This document shows positions 7,370 to 15,751 of a stretch of 64,000 bases of DNA, piece after piece (the stretch's first letter is position 1; the number at the start of each line of letters is the position of its first letter). The notes below the pieces were generated by a model, which was not told the origin of the DNA, ran no database searches, and worked only from the letters and a program-made list of their open reading frames with translations. The stretch is from Deltaproteobacteria bacterium. GTDB lineage: Bacteria; Desulfobacterota_D; UBA1144; Nemesobacterales; JAJCZQ01. Location: positions 34,409 to 98,408 of the forward strand of contig JAJCZQ010000028.1 in NCBI GenBank assembly GCA_029262335.1, in the 5' to 3' direction. The position numbers and the translations under genes are program-made.

Positions 7370-10066
7370 TTAATGTGCATCTGCCCAGTTTGATCCGGTA
7401 CCAATATCAACTTTTAATGGTACACGGAGTTTATAGGCTCTTTCCATTTCATTTTTAATTATAAGACTTATTTCTTTGACCATTTTATCAGGTGATTCAA
7501 CAATAAGTTCGTCATGAACCTGTAAAATCATTTTTGCATCACTGTCCTGAAGTTTTTCAGCAATATTTATCATTGCCATATTTATAATGTCGGCAGCTGA
7601 ACCCTGAATTGGACTGTTAATAGCAGCCCTCTCGCCCATACCTCTTTGCATCCTGTTGTTCGAATTTAGTTCAGGTATTGGCCTTCTTCTTCCGAGTATC
7701 GTAATTGCATATCCCCTTTCCTTGGATTCCTTGATGGAGTTTTCGAGATAGGACTTAACATCCGGATATGTATTGAAATACTCATCTATATATTTTTTTG
7801 ATTCACCGATAGATGTCCTTAACTGCTTTGAAAGCCCAAATGGGCTAATCCCGTAAATAATGCCAAAATTAATATTTTTTGCCAGTCTCCTCATATCAGG
7901 GGTAACTTCATTTTCATTTATCCCGAAAATATCCGAGGCGGTCTTGCTATGAATATCCCTGTCATTTGCAAATGCATCAATTAATTCCTTATCCCCTGAA
8001 AAGTGCGCAAGAAGCCGTAGTTCTATCTGCGAATAGTCAGCAGAAATAAAACTACATCCGGGGCCGGGGATAAAAGCTTTTCTTATTCTTTTCCCTTCAG
8101 CGGTTTTGATAGGAATATTTTGCAGGTTTGGGTCACTTGAGCTTACCCTTCCTGTTGAAGTCCCTACAGGATTATAAGATGTGTGAATTTTACCGGTTTT
8201 GGGGTAAATAATTTTAGGAAGTGCATCTATATAAGTTGATTTCAACTTAGAAAGCCCGCGGTACTTTAAAAGCAGAACAGGGACATCATGGTACTTGCAA
8301 AGATCTTCAAGTACTTCATGATCGGTTGAGGGTTCACCGGTTTTGGTCCGCTTTTTAATTTCAAGGTCAAGTTTTTCAAACAGAATTTTTCTTAGCTGGA
8401 GCGGGGAGTTAAGATTAAACTCCTCTCCTGCCATTGCATATATTTTTTCTGTAATATCTGCAAGTTCAATTTCAAACTCTTTTGACAGTGAACTGAGCAG
8501 TTCGGTATCTATCAAAACCCCGGACTCTTCCATCTTGGCAAGCACAGGAATTAATTTTATTACTTTTTCCCTGTACACGTATTCCAGGTCCTTATCTTTA
8601 AGTTCTTTAGTGAAATAGTGGTAAAGCTTCATTGCTACATCTGCATCTTCACACGAATATCTCATTGCCGTTTTTAGTTCGACTTCATTAAACAGGACTC
8701 TTGCCTTACCTTTCCCGGTCACATCATCATAAGAAATCATCGTATGCCCGAGTATGCTCTGGGAAAGTTTATCGAGTTTAAAACTCTGCCTCGACGAATC
8801 GAGCAGGTGCGCGGCCAGCATAGAGTCAAAATAGATCCCTCTTAGTTCCACCCCGTATTTATTTAGAACCACCATTTCGTATTTTATATTCTGTCCGATT
8901 TTCTTTACTGAATTATTTTCCAAAATTGGTTTTAACCTGTTTATTACAAGTTCAATACTTAGCTGCTCCGTATTTTCATCATGTGCTACAGGCACATAAT
9001 ACCCCTGATGTTCCTCGGGTGTCAGGGAAAATCCAACAATATCAGCAAAAATGGGCAAAGGAGATGTAGTCTCAAGGTCGATGGAAAGCTCACCTGTTTT
9101 TTGAATTCTTTTGATTACCTCATCCAGTTCATCTTCTTTTAATACAAGTTTATAGTTGCTGTAATGTATTACTGAACTCTCATCATCAGTAATTGTTTCA
9201 CCAGTAGAACTACTCACCCCGAGTTCTTTTTTCAGATTACTGAATTCAAAGACATCAAAAAGCTTACTCAGTTCCTCTATATTAAAATTTTCAAATCCGA
9301 AATTCTGATAGTCTTTTTCAATATCCTCTACATCTGTTTTAATTGTTACAAGCTGTTTGCTGAGGAATGCCTTATCTCTATCATTTTCAAGGTTTTCTTT
9401 TTGCTTACCTTTAAGCTCTTCTATGTTGTCATAAACACCTTCAAGTGAGCTGTACTGTACTATTAACTTAGATGCTGTTTTCTCTCCAATCCCCTTAACT
9501 CCCGGTATGTTATCCACCTGGTCCCCTGATAATGCAAGTACATCTATCACAGCACCAGGGCCGACGCCGAATCTGTTTTTAACTTCCTCGATATCTGTCA
9601 CCTTATTTTTCATCGTATCAAGAAGTTTTATATTAGGAGATACAAGCTGGTAAAAATCCTTGTCCCCTGTAACAAGGACAATATTTATCTCCTTGTTTTC
9701 ATTTTCTTTTGCAATTGTGCCAATCAGGTCATCCGCTTCAAACCCGTCCTTCTGAACGATGGGTATCGAAAAAGCCCTCACAACATCAAAAATTTTATCA
9801 AACTGCGGAATCAGGTCATCAGGTGGTTTTTCCCTGTTGGCTTTATACAAAGGATATATATCACTTCTGAATGTTCTTGTTTTTGAATCAAAGACCATTG
9901 CTACGTACTTGGGATCATAGTCCTTAATAAATTTAAACAGCATTGAAGTAAAACCATATATGGCATTTGTTGGAAATCCGCCTGATGTACTCAAATGCCT
10001 TATGGCAAAGTAAGCTCTAAATATATAGGAACTGCCGTCTATCAGGTATAAGGTGGGCTGTGACAT
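7370..10066 (-). CDS. polA: DNA polymerase I
   Basis: 898 residues with all three domains. 5'-3' exonuclease (about 1-265: YLIDGSSYIFRAYFA, VTGDKDFYQLV, LSGDQVDNIPGVKGIGEKTA). 3'-5' exonuclease (about 310-490): Exo I LSIDLETTSPL and Exo III YSCEDAD are intact, but in Exo II (GQNIKYE) the residue matching catalytic Asp424 of E. coli is Glu. Polymerase (about 520-898): motif A SADYSQIELRLLAH, motif B RRLAKNINFGIIYG, motif C QVHDELIVE. Proofreading is therefore probably retained but may be altered. A strong promoter places the transcript start next to the ATG. dacB follows at 14 bp. Confidence 0.97.
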   Translation of the reverse strand: MSQPTLYLIDGSSYIFRAYFAIRHLSTSGGFPTNAIYGFTSMLFKFIKDYDPKYVAMVFDSKTRTFRSDIYPLYKANREKPPDDLIPQFDKIFDVVRAFSIPIVQKDGFEADDLIGTIAKENENKEINIVLVTGDKDFYQLVSPNIKLLDTMKNKVTDIEEVKNRFGVGPGAVIDVLALSGDQVDNIPGVKGIGEKTASKLIVQYSSLEGVYDNIEELKGKQKENLENDRDKAFLSKQLVTIKTDVEDIEKDYQNFGFENFNIEELSKLFDVFEFSNLKKELGVSSSTGETITDDESSVIHYSNYKLVLKEDELDEVIKRIQKTGELSIDLETTSPLPIFADIVGFSLTPEEHQGYYVPVAHDENTEQLSIELVINRLKPILENNSVKKIGQNIKYEMVVLNKYGVELRGIYFDSMLAAHLLDSSRQSFKLDKLSQSILGHTMISYDDVTGKGKARVLFNEVELKTAMRYSCEDADVAMKLYHYFTKELKDKDLEYVYREKVIKLIPVLAKMEESGVLIDTELLSSLSKEFEIELADITEKIYAMAGEEFNLNSPLQLRKILFEKLDLEIKKRTKTGEPSTDHEVLEDLCKYHDVPVLLLKYRGLSKLKSTYIDALPKIIYPKTGKIHTSYNPVGTSTGRVSSSDPNLQNIPIKTAEGKRIRKAFIPGPGCSFISADYSQIELRLLAHFSGDKELIDAFANDRDIHSKTASDIFGINENEVTPDMRRLAKNINFGIIYGISPFGLSKQLRTSIGESKKYIDEYFNTYPDVKSYLENSIKESKERGYAITILGRRRPIPELNSNNRMQRGMGERAAINSPIQGSAADIINMAMINIAEKLQDSDAKMILQVHDELIVESPDKMVKEISLIIKNEMERAYKLRVPLKVDIGTGSNWADAH

Positions 10067-10074
10067 AAGCCTAA

Positions 10075-10103
10075 ATTGTAGTTTTTTGAAACGATGCTGT
10101 CAA
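10075..10103 (-). promoter_or_regulatory. Strong sigma-70 promoter of polA, leaderless geometry
   Basis: On the minus strand TTGACA (10103-10098), 17-bp spacer, TACAAT (10080-10075). The polA ATG starts at 10066, only 8 nt after the -10 hexamer, so +1 should coincide with or lie within 1-2 nt of the start codon. No Shine-Dalgarno of useful spacing exists. Confidence 0.65.
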
Positions 10104-10111
10104 AATTTAGT

Positions 10112-10696
10112 TCACTTTTTTTTTGCACAGTATACAAAACCTGGAGGCAGGTTACTCCAGACCGTGCGGGTTTTAGTTACATTTGGAAACATGCCGTAGA
10201 GCTTTGATTTAAATCTTTGTGCGGTTGGGAAAGCAAGTCCATGAACATACGCAAGGGTTAATAGTTTTCCGCCTGGTTTTAAAACATCAAAAATTGTATG
10301 GAGCAGTTTATCCTGAAGATCAGAACCAAATACGGCCCATGGCAATGCAGAAATTATACAGTCACATGAATCTTTACCATGCTTTTCAAGATAAATCCGT
10401 GCATTTTCAGCGCTGTCATTATAAACAATCGCATCCGGGCAGCGTTCTTTTGTTGCCTCGACAAATTTTGGGTTAATTTCAAGCGCGAAGAAAACTGTAT
10501 CACTTGAAATTTTATTAAGGATCTTTTCAGTAAATACACCGGTCCCCGGACCCAGTTCAATAACTGTGGTTACCTTTTCAAGCTGCGCAGTGTCAGTAAT
10601 CAGGTCACTTATCTCCTCACACGAAGGAGCTATAGCGCCGGTTTTATGCGGATTAATTACAACCTGCTTAATATATTCAAATACACTAAACTTCAT
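10112..10696 (-). CDS. Class I SAM-dependent methyltransferase, PmtA/rRNA-dimethylase-like fold
   Basis: A 194-residue soluble methyltransferase. The SAM-binding motif I is VIELGPGTGVFTEKIL (about residues 44-59), the acidic residue after strand 2 is in ALEINPKFVEAT, and motif IV is SALPWAVFG instead of the NLPY of KsgA. The N-terminal FIKNPHKTGAIAPS-like segment (YIKQVVINPHKTGAIAPS here) and overall length resemble phosphatidylethanolamine N-methyltransferases of the Rhodobacter PmtA type, which act at the membrane surface. That substrate is a family-level guess; a small-molecule or rRNA methylase remains possible. It is upstream of polA on the same strand but polA has its own promoter. Confidence 0.8.
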   Translation of the reverse strand: MKFSVFEYIKQVVINPHKTGAIAPSCEEISDLITDTAQLEKVTTVIELGPGTGVFTEKILNKISSDTVFFALEINPKFVEATKERCPDAIVYNDSAENARIYLEKHGKDSCDCIISALPWAVFGSDLQDKLLHTIFDVLKPGGKLLTLAYVHGLAFPTAQRFKSKLYGMFPNVTKTRTVWSNLPPGFVYCAKKK

Positions 10697-10809
10697 ATTA
10701 TTAGTTCTTTTTTAATATCCCGGATAATTTGGTAAATTACGTTTATTTTAATTATATTTATTAATTTGTCCATTATTTATGAGTATTATATTTACTGAAA
10801 ATAAGTTTA

Positions 10810-10832
10810 GGGAATTTGACTTTGCAATTCCC
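10810..10832. repeat. 23-bp inverted repeat in the ffh upstream region
   Basis: GGGAATT (10810-10816), 9-bp spacer, AATTCCC (10826-10832): perfect 7-bp arms between the divergent methyltransferase and ffh genes. The spacer begins inside a TTGACT (10816-10821) that could act as a -35. Candidate operator; no U-tract follows, so a terminator is unlikely. Confidence 0.4.
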
Positions 10833-10886
10833 GTATGATAGAAATCCAGTTCTTTTTTAAAAATAATTGTTATATTGTGGTAAAAA

Positions 10887-12221
10887 ATGTTTGAAGGTAT
10901 ATCAGAAAAACTAAATACAACTTTAAAGAAAATCCGTGGATACGGAAAGCTCAGCGAAGAAAATATAGAGGAATCACTGAGAGAGGTAAGACTGAGCCTT
11001 CTCGAAGCAGATGTTAACTTTAAAGTAGTCCGCGATTTTATAGCATCGGTAAAGGAACGTGCCCTCGGAGCCGAAGTAGCGGAGAGTCTTTCTCCCGGGC
11101 AGCAGTTTGTAAAAATTGTTCATGAAGAGCTGATTAATGTACTGGGCGAAAAATCTTCCGAGCTTGATCTAAATGCCGCTCCACCTGTTATAATTATGCT
11201 TGTAGGCCTTCAGGGCTCAGGTAAAACAACCTCTTCTTCAAAACTCGCCACTTACTTAGTTAAAAATCTTAAAAGAAAACCGTTACTTGTACCTGCAGAC
11301 ATATACAGGCCTGCTGCAATTGAACAGTTAAAAGTACTCGGTGAAAGCATAGATGTTCCGGTATATGATACCCAGCAGGGTTCAGATCCCGTGGATATTT
11401 GCAATGATGCCAAAAAACACGCTGAACTAAACGGATATGACACCGTAATAATCGATACAGCGGGAAGGCTGCATATAGACCAGGAGTTGATGGATGAACT
11501 TATATCCATCAAGAATTCTCTTAGTCCGCAGGAGATACTGCTTGTAGCTGATGCCATGACCGGACAGGATGCAGTAAATGTTTCGGAAAATTTTAATGAA
11601 GCACTGGATATTAATGGCGTAGTACTAACCAAAATGGATGGTGACGCCAGGGGCGGTGCGGCCCTTTCCATTAAAGCAGTAACGGGCAAACCAATTAAGT
11701 TCTTTGGTACCGGCGAGAAGCTTGATGCTCTTGAGGTATTTCATCCGGACAGAATCGCTTCAAGAATACTCGGTATGGGCGACGTACTTACCCTTATAGA
11801 GAAAGCACAGGACGTTTTTGAAGAGAAGCAGGCTGAGAAAATGGCCAAAAAAATCATCAAGAAGCAGTTCTCTCTTGAAGATTTCAAGGAATCTATTATT
11901 GCAATGAACAAACTCGGCCCCCTCGAAAATGTTACCGATATGATTCCCGGAATGAAAAATGTATCAAAAAATGCAAAAGCTATGCAGCTTGCTGAAAGTG
12001 AACTGAAAAAGTCCATAGCAATTATTAATTCCATGACTCCCAGGGAACGAAGAAACCATGCACTTCTTAACGGCAGCAGAAGAAAACGGATTGCAAAGGG
12101 AAGCGGCACAAGGGTGGAAGATGTGAACAAAATGATTAAGAACTTCATGCAGATGCAGAAAATGATGAAGAATATGGGCAAAATGGGTAAATTAGCAAAT
12201 AAAATGATGAAATATATGTAG
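10887..12221 (+). CDS. ffh: Signal recognition particle protein Ffh (SRP54)
   Basis: The GTPase that binds signal sequences on nascent membrane proteins and, with 4.5S RNA and FtsY, delivers them to the translocon. 444 residues: N domain (1-85), G domain (about 90-295; P-loop GLQGSGKTTSSSKLA, DTAGRLHID, TKMDGDARGG), and methionine-rich M domain (about 300-444) ending in repeated Met-Lys clusters (MQMQKMMKNMGKMGK). First gene of a ribosome/translation operon. A TATATT at 10871-10876 lies 10 nt before the ATG; only a weak GTGG is present as Shine-Dalgarno, so the leader may be very short. Confidence 0.97.
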   Translation: MFEGISEKLNTTLKKIRGYGKLSEENIEESLREVRLSLLEADVNFKVVRDFIASVKERALGAEVAESLSPGQQFVKIVHEELINVLGEKSSELDLNAAPPVIIMLVGLQGSGKTTSSSKLATYLVKNLKRKPLLVPADIYRPAAIEQLKVLGESIDVPVYDTQQGSDPVDICNDAKKHAELNGYDTVIIDTAGRLHIDQELMDELISIKNSLSPQEILLVADAMTGQDAVNVSENFNEALDINGVVLTKMDGDARGGAALSIKAVTGKPIKFFGTGEKLDALEVFHPDRIASRILGMGDVLTLIEKAQDVFEEKQAEKMAKKIIKKQFSLEDFKESIIAMNKLGPLENVTDMIPGMKNVSKNAKAMQLAESELKKSIAIINSMTPRERRNHALLNGSRRKRIAKGSGTRVEDVNKMIKNFMQMQKMMKNMGKMGKLANKMMKYM

Positions 12222-12274
12222 AAAAAATAATTATATAGTATAGGATGTTTAAATAGACAGGAGGTAGTTAGAAT

Positions 12275-12508
12275 TTGGTTAAAATAAGACTTATGAGATT
12301 GGGAGCAAAGAAAAAGCCGTTCTACAGGATTGTAGCAGCGGATGTTCGTGCACCAAGAGACGGAAAGTTCCTTGAAATATTAGGGTATTATGATCCTACA
12401 AAAGATCCGCATGTATTGAAAGTAGATGAGGATAAAGTAAAAAACTGGTTGGGTAATGGCGCACAGCCTACTAACAGGGTGAAAAAACTAATACCTAATT
12501 TAATGTAA
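12275..12508 (+). CDS. rpsP: 30S ribosomal protein S16
   Basis: 77 residues with the diagnostic [19 protein letters not shown] start and [16 protein letters not shown] block ([12 protein letters not shown] here). The start codon is TTG at 12275, supported by a good Shine-Dalgarno AGGAGG at about 12260-12265; the residues after it match the family N-terminus exactly. Part of the ffh-rplS operon, 53 bp after ffh. Confidence 0.96.
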   Translation: MVKIRLMRLGAKKKPFYRIVAADVRAPRDGKFLEILGYYDPTKDPHVLKVDEDKVKNWLGNGAQPTNRVKKLIPNLM

Positions 12509-12572
12509 TTAGGTGGTAAACTACTTTATATATTGATTTCTCAGCAGCTTCTATAATTAGGAGGTAAAGAAA

Positions 12573-12812
12573 TTGGAAAACCTTTCGGAGTTGATAACTA
12601 CCTTAGCTAAAGCACTTGTTGATTTCCCGGACCAGGTCAAAGTAACAGAGGTCTCCGGTGAGCAAACTGCCGTTTTTGAACTTCATGTTGCACATGAGGA
12701 TCTTGGTAAGATAATCGGGAAACAGGGAAAAACTGCAAGGGCAATACGTACTATCCTTAGCGCTTCAGCTGCTAAATTAAAAAAGAGGGTTGTACTGGAA
12801 ATTATTGAGTAA
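12573..12812 (+). CDS. khpA: KH-domain RNA-binding protein KhpA (YlqC-like)
   Basis: 79-residue single KH domain with the GXXG loop in [18 protein letters not shown] (about residues 47-64), which contacts single-stranded RNA. In firmicutes KhpA pairs with KhpB/EloR and affects cell division and sRNA binding; its role outside that group is less known. Start is TTG at 12573, fixed by AGGAGG 8 nt upstream. Located between rpsP and rimM as in many bacteria. The 64-bp gap after rpsP holds only a weak wobble-paired hairpin. Confidence 0.93.
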   Translation: MENLSELITTLAKALVDFPDQVKVTEVSGEQTAVFELHVAHEDLGKIIGKQGKTARAIRTILSASAAKLKKRVVLEIIE

Positions 12813-12815
12813 TAA

Positions 12816-13319
12816 ATGGATCTCATCGCTTATGGCAAAGTCATTAAGCCACATGGACTTTCGGGTGAGGTAAAAGTTCTACCATTCAGCGGTGAATTCA
12901 GCAGTTTCAAAAATTTTAGCACTTTATATATTTCCCAGGAAATAAAGAACCCCCCTAAATTTGAAATATCCCGCAGTAGAAACCAGACAAACCATATTAT
13001 TGTTAAGCTTCAGGGTATAGACTCTATTGAAGATGCCCAGCGGCTTAAGGGTTTAACGGTTTTTATTAACAAAGAGGAACTACCCGAAAAAGAAGAGGAT
13101 GAATATTACTGGTTTGAACTGATAGGTATGGATGTATTTGATATGGATGGCAAACAAATTGGTAAAGTTAAGGACATCATTGATAATACTGCACAGCCAT
13201 TACTTGTAATTAAGAACAACTCTGATGAATATCTTGTTCCTCTTGTCGAAAAATTTGTTGAAGATATAGACCTTACAAACTCTAAAATTGTTATAAACCC
13301 CATTGAAGGTTTAATCTGA
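12816..13319 (+). CDS. rimM: Ribosome maturation factor RimM
   Basis: 167 residues, normal for the family. N-terminal RimM barrel (GKVIKPHGLSGEVKVLPFSGE) and C-terminal PRC-barrel (YYWFELIGMDVFDMDGKQIGKVKDII, then PLVEKFVEDIDL). Helps fold the head of the 30S subunit around S19 and 16S rRNA helices. Starts 3 bp after khpA and is followed by trmD after 17 bp, the standard order. Confidence 0.95.
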   Translation: MDLIAYGKVIKPHGLSGEVKVLPFSGEFSSFKNFSTLYISQEIKNPPKFEISRSRNQTNHIIVKLQGIDSIEDAQRLKGLTVFINKEELPEKEEDEYYWFELIGMDVFDMDGKQIGKVKDIIDNTAQPLLVIKNNSDEYLVPLVEKFVEDIDLTNSKIVINPIEGLI

Positions 13320-13336
13320 TTAATTCAAAAACTAAA

Positions 13337-14635
13337 ATGCAATACGATATTATTACAATTTTTCCTGAATTCTTTGAATCTGTATTGTCCTATGGGGTTA
13401 TTAGCAGAGCCATAGACAACAAAACCATTGCTGTAAACCTGCATGACCTCAGAAAATATACCGAAGACAAACACAAGTCAGTAGATGATAAGCCCTACGG
13501 TGGTGGAAGCGGTATGCTAATGATGCCGGAACCTATATCAAAGGCAATTGAAGATGTAAAAGACTCAAAGAAAAAATCAATTGTAGTTTACACTTCGCCA
13601 ACCGGGGAAAAATTAAACGATAAAACAGTAAATGAACTAAGTGAATATGAGCAGGTTGTAATTCTTTGCGGCAGGTATGAAGGAATAGATGAAAGAATAA
13701 AAGAACTCTATGTAGACAGGGAAATTTCAATCGGTGATTTCGTGTTATCGGGCGGTGAACATGCCGCCGGAATTATAGTTGACTCCGTTTCAAGGAATAT
13801 CAAAGGAGTACTTGGAAATGAATCATCTGCGGCAGACGACTCTTTTAAGAACGGACTTCTTGAACACCCCCAATACACAAGGCCTGAAATATTCAAAAAC
13901 ATTGAAGTACCGCCTGTTCTTCTTTCGGGACACCACAAAGAAGTAGATAAATGGAGAAAGAGGGAAAGTATCAAAAAAACCTTTGAAAATATGGAAGAAA
14001 TACTGGACGGTTCCAGCCTTGATAAAGAAGAATATGAATACCTCGGCAAGCTGCAGGAAGAGTATTCAAAAAATTTCAAAGTATATATTGCATTAATCCA
14101 TTATCCTGTTTACAATAAAGACCTCAAAAAAATTGTAACGGCTTTTACAAACCTTGATGCGCATGATATTGCCAGGGCGGGAAAAACATACGGAGTTAAA
14201 AAACTCTACCTTGTAAATCCTGTTTCTGACCAGAGAGAGCTTGTAAAAAGGGTCATAGATCACTGGACTATTGGCCCGGGCGTTAACTTTAATCCGTCTC
14301 GCAAAGAAGCCCTTGAGATTGTGGAAGTTAACGAAAGTATTGAAGAAATAGTTAATGATATAGAAATAATTGAAAAGATAAGGCCAAAAGTTGTCGTAAC
14401 AGATGCAAGAATTAAAAGTGAGATGGTGGGCTATAATAAATTAAGAGAAAAAATATTTAATGACGACATACCTTTTCTAATATTATTCGGTACAGGATGG
14501 GGTTTAATAGAGGAAGTAATTAATTCTGCAGACTATATACTTAAACCGATTAAAGGGTATAATGACTTCAACCATTTATCGGTCAGAAGTGCCGCAGCAA
14601 TAATTTTAGACAGATTATTGTCGTCTAAGATTTGA
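13337..14635 (+). CDS. trmD: TrmD fused to a second SPOUT RNA methyltransferase
   Basis: 432 residues, versus about 240-250 for ordinary TrmD. Residues 1 to about 243 are a complete tRNA (guanine37-N1)-methyltransferase: YDIITIFPEFFES, KPYGGGSGMLMMPEP, VVILCGRYEGIDERI, SIGDFVLSGGE (trefoil-knot SAM site) and a C-terminal helix set. From about residue 248 (VYIALIHYPVYNKDLK) to the end is a second SPOUT domain of the SAM-dependent RNA methyltransferase family often encoded as a separate gene between trmD and rplS in deltaproteobacteria, with LFGTGWGLIEEV and the knot segment NHLSVRSAAAIILDRL. One uninterrupted frame, no frameshift sign. The target of the second domain is unknown to me. Confidence 0.93.
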   Translation: MQYDIITIFPEFFESVLSYGVISRAIDNKTIAVNLHDLRKYTEDKHKSVDDKPYGGGSGMLMMPEPISKAIEDVKDSKKKSIVVYTSPTGEKLNDKTVNELSEYEQVVILCGRYEGIDERIKELYVDREISIGDFVLSGGEHAAGIIVDSVSRNIKGVLGNESSAADDSFKNGLLEHPQYTRPEIFKNIEVPPVLLSGHHKEVDKWRKRESIKKTFENMEEILDGSSLDKEEYEYLGKLQEEYSKNFKVYIALIHYPVYNKDLKKIVTAFTNLDAHDIARAGKTYGVKKLYLVNPVSDQRELVKRVIDHWTIGPGVNFNPSRKEALEIVEVNESIEEIVNDIEIIEKIRPKVVVTDARIKSEMVGYNKLREKIFNDDIPFLILFGTGWGLIEEVINSADYILKPIKGYNDFNHLSVRSAAAIILDRLLSSKI

Positions 14636-14653
14636 TTTTGAAGGAGATTTACA

Positions 14654-14998
14654 ATGAATGTAATAACTGAATTTGAAAAAACACAACTAAGAACAGACCT
14701 ACCCGATTTCAGGGCTGGTGACACTGTTGCCGTACATTATAACATTAAAGAAGGCGACAGAAGAAGAAACCAGATCTTTGAAGGCGTAGTAATTGCCAAA
14801 AAAGGCGGAGGATTCAAAGAAACATTTACAGTTAGAAAGGTTTCTTTTGGAATAGGAGTTGAAAGGATATTCCCCGTACATTCACCACTTATTAATAAGA
14901 TCGAAGTAAAAAGGAAAGGTAAAGTAAGAAGAGCCAAACTTTACTACCTTAGAGGTCTTTCCAAGAAAGCCAGCAGAATTAAAGAAAGAACCAAATAG
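14654..14998 (+). CDS. rplS: 50S ribosomal protein L19
   Basis: 114 residues with the L19 hallmarks [47 protein letters not shown] and [14 protein letters not shown] end ([20 protein letters not shown]). Last gene of the ffh operon. Good Shine-Dalgarno AAGGAG about 8 nt before the ATG. Followed by a hairpin with a T-run. Confidence 0.97.
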   Translation: MNVITEFEKTQLRTDLPDFRAGDTVAVHYNIKEGDRRRNQIFEGVVIAKKGGGFKETFTVRKVSFGIGVERIFPVHSPLINKIEVKRKGKVRRAKLYYLRGLSKKASRIKERTK

Positions 14999-15014
14999 AT
15001 TTACTTGGTTTTTT
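14989..15014 (+). terminator. Possible intrinsic terminator after rplS
   Basis: AACCAA (14989-14994), 10-nt loop, TTGGTT (15005-15010), running into a T6 tract (15009-15014). It overlaps the stop codons of both rplS and the convergent phosphatidyltransferase gene, so it may work in both directions. The stem is short (6 bp). Confidence 0.4.
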
Positions 15015-15702
15015 CTTCTCTTGTTTTCAATTCCCCAAGCACATGGGACATTCTCTGAATGCATGTATAAGCTGAAAATACCAGGAGTATTATCAGGGAA
15101 GTTTTAAGCAGGTAGTCCTTACCTGCAAATCCGAAGTAAACTGTGAGTAAATTCCCAAAGTAGTTAAAAATAGCCAGCACACCAAGATATACTACCCTTT
15201 CGGTACGCTGCATTATTCCCACTTCGCAATTAATCTTAAGCGCACCTGCCCTTGCCCTTGTATAACTCACCATTGTTGTGGTACTCAGTATCAAAAAAAT
15301 AATATAAATAAAATAGGTATCTCTGAAATAACTTAATAAACCAAGATAAATAAATGCCTCTGAAAACCTGTCGAGACAGGAATCAAAAAAAGCACCATGT
15401 GCCGAATTTAGTCCCTGCGCCCTTGCAACCCTGCCGTCAAATATATCAAATGTGGAACCGGCAAGAATCAGTACACCGCCCAGGAAGATCCAGCCAAGAT
15501 GGAAGAAATAGCCGCTTATAACTGATACTATCAATGAGGTAATTGTTAATACGTTTGGATGGTATTTATGGTCAACCAGATAGTTTTCCATCGGCCTTAC
15601 GAGCAGCAGCCACCATTCCTTGAATCCTCCGCCAAGGAGTTTTGTAGCTTCCGGGGGTTTGCCGTCTTTTGCCCTGTCTGAAATCTCATCAATTCGATGC
15701 AT
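15001..15702 (-). CDS. CDP-alcohol phosphatidyltransferase family membrane protein
   Basis: Transfers a phosphatidyl (or related) group from a CDP-alcohol to a second alcohol in the inner membrane. 233 residues, about six transmembrane helices, and the full family signature D-x2-D-G-x2-A-R-x8-G-x3-D-x3-D: FDIFDGRVARAQ at about residues 85-96 and HGAFFDSCLDR shortly after. The N-terminal tail is soluble and charged. The acceptor (glycerol-3-phosphate, inositol phosphate or other) cannot be read from sequence. It follows the SPOR genes on the minus strand, 49 bp downstream. Confidence 0.9.
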   Translation of the reverse strand: MHRIDEISDRAKDGKPPEATKLLGGGFKEWWLLLVRPMENYLVDHKYHPNVLTITSLIVSVISGYFFHLGWIFLGGVLILAGSTFDIFDGRVARAQGLNSAHGAFFDSCLDRFSEAFIYLGLLSYFRDTYFIYIIFLILSTTTMVSYTRARAGALKINCEVGIMQRTERVVYLGVLAIFNYFGNLLTVYFGFAGKDYLLKTSLIILLVFSAYTCIQRMSHVLGELKTREEKTK

Positions 15703-15751
15703 AATAGTATAATCCTGAATTTTTTATTTATTTCAACGCGGTATTAAATAC

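Noticed and set aside
10071..10110. CTAAATT...AATTTAG hairpin between polA and the methyltransferase gene
   Set aside because: Arms are 7 bp with a 26-nt loop; the polA promoter explains the sequence better.
10112..10696. Second KsgA-type rRNA dimethylase
   Set aside because: Motif IV is SALPW rather than NLPY and the C-terminal rRNA-binding domain is missing.
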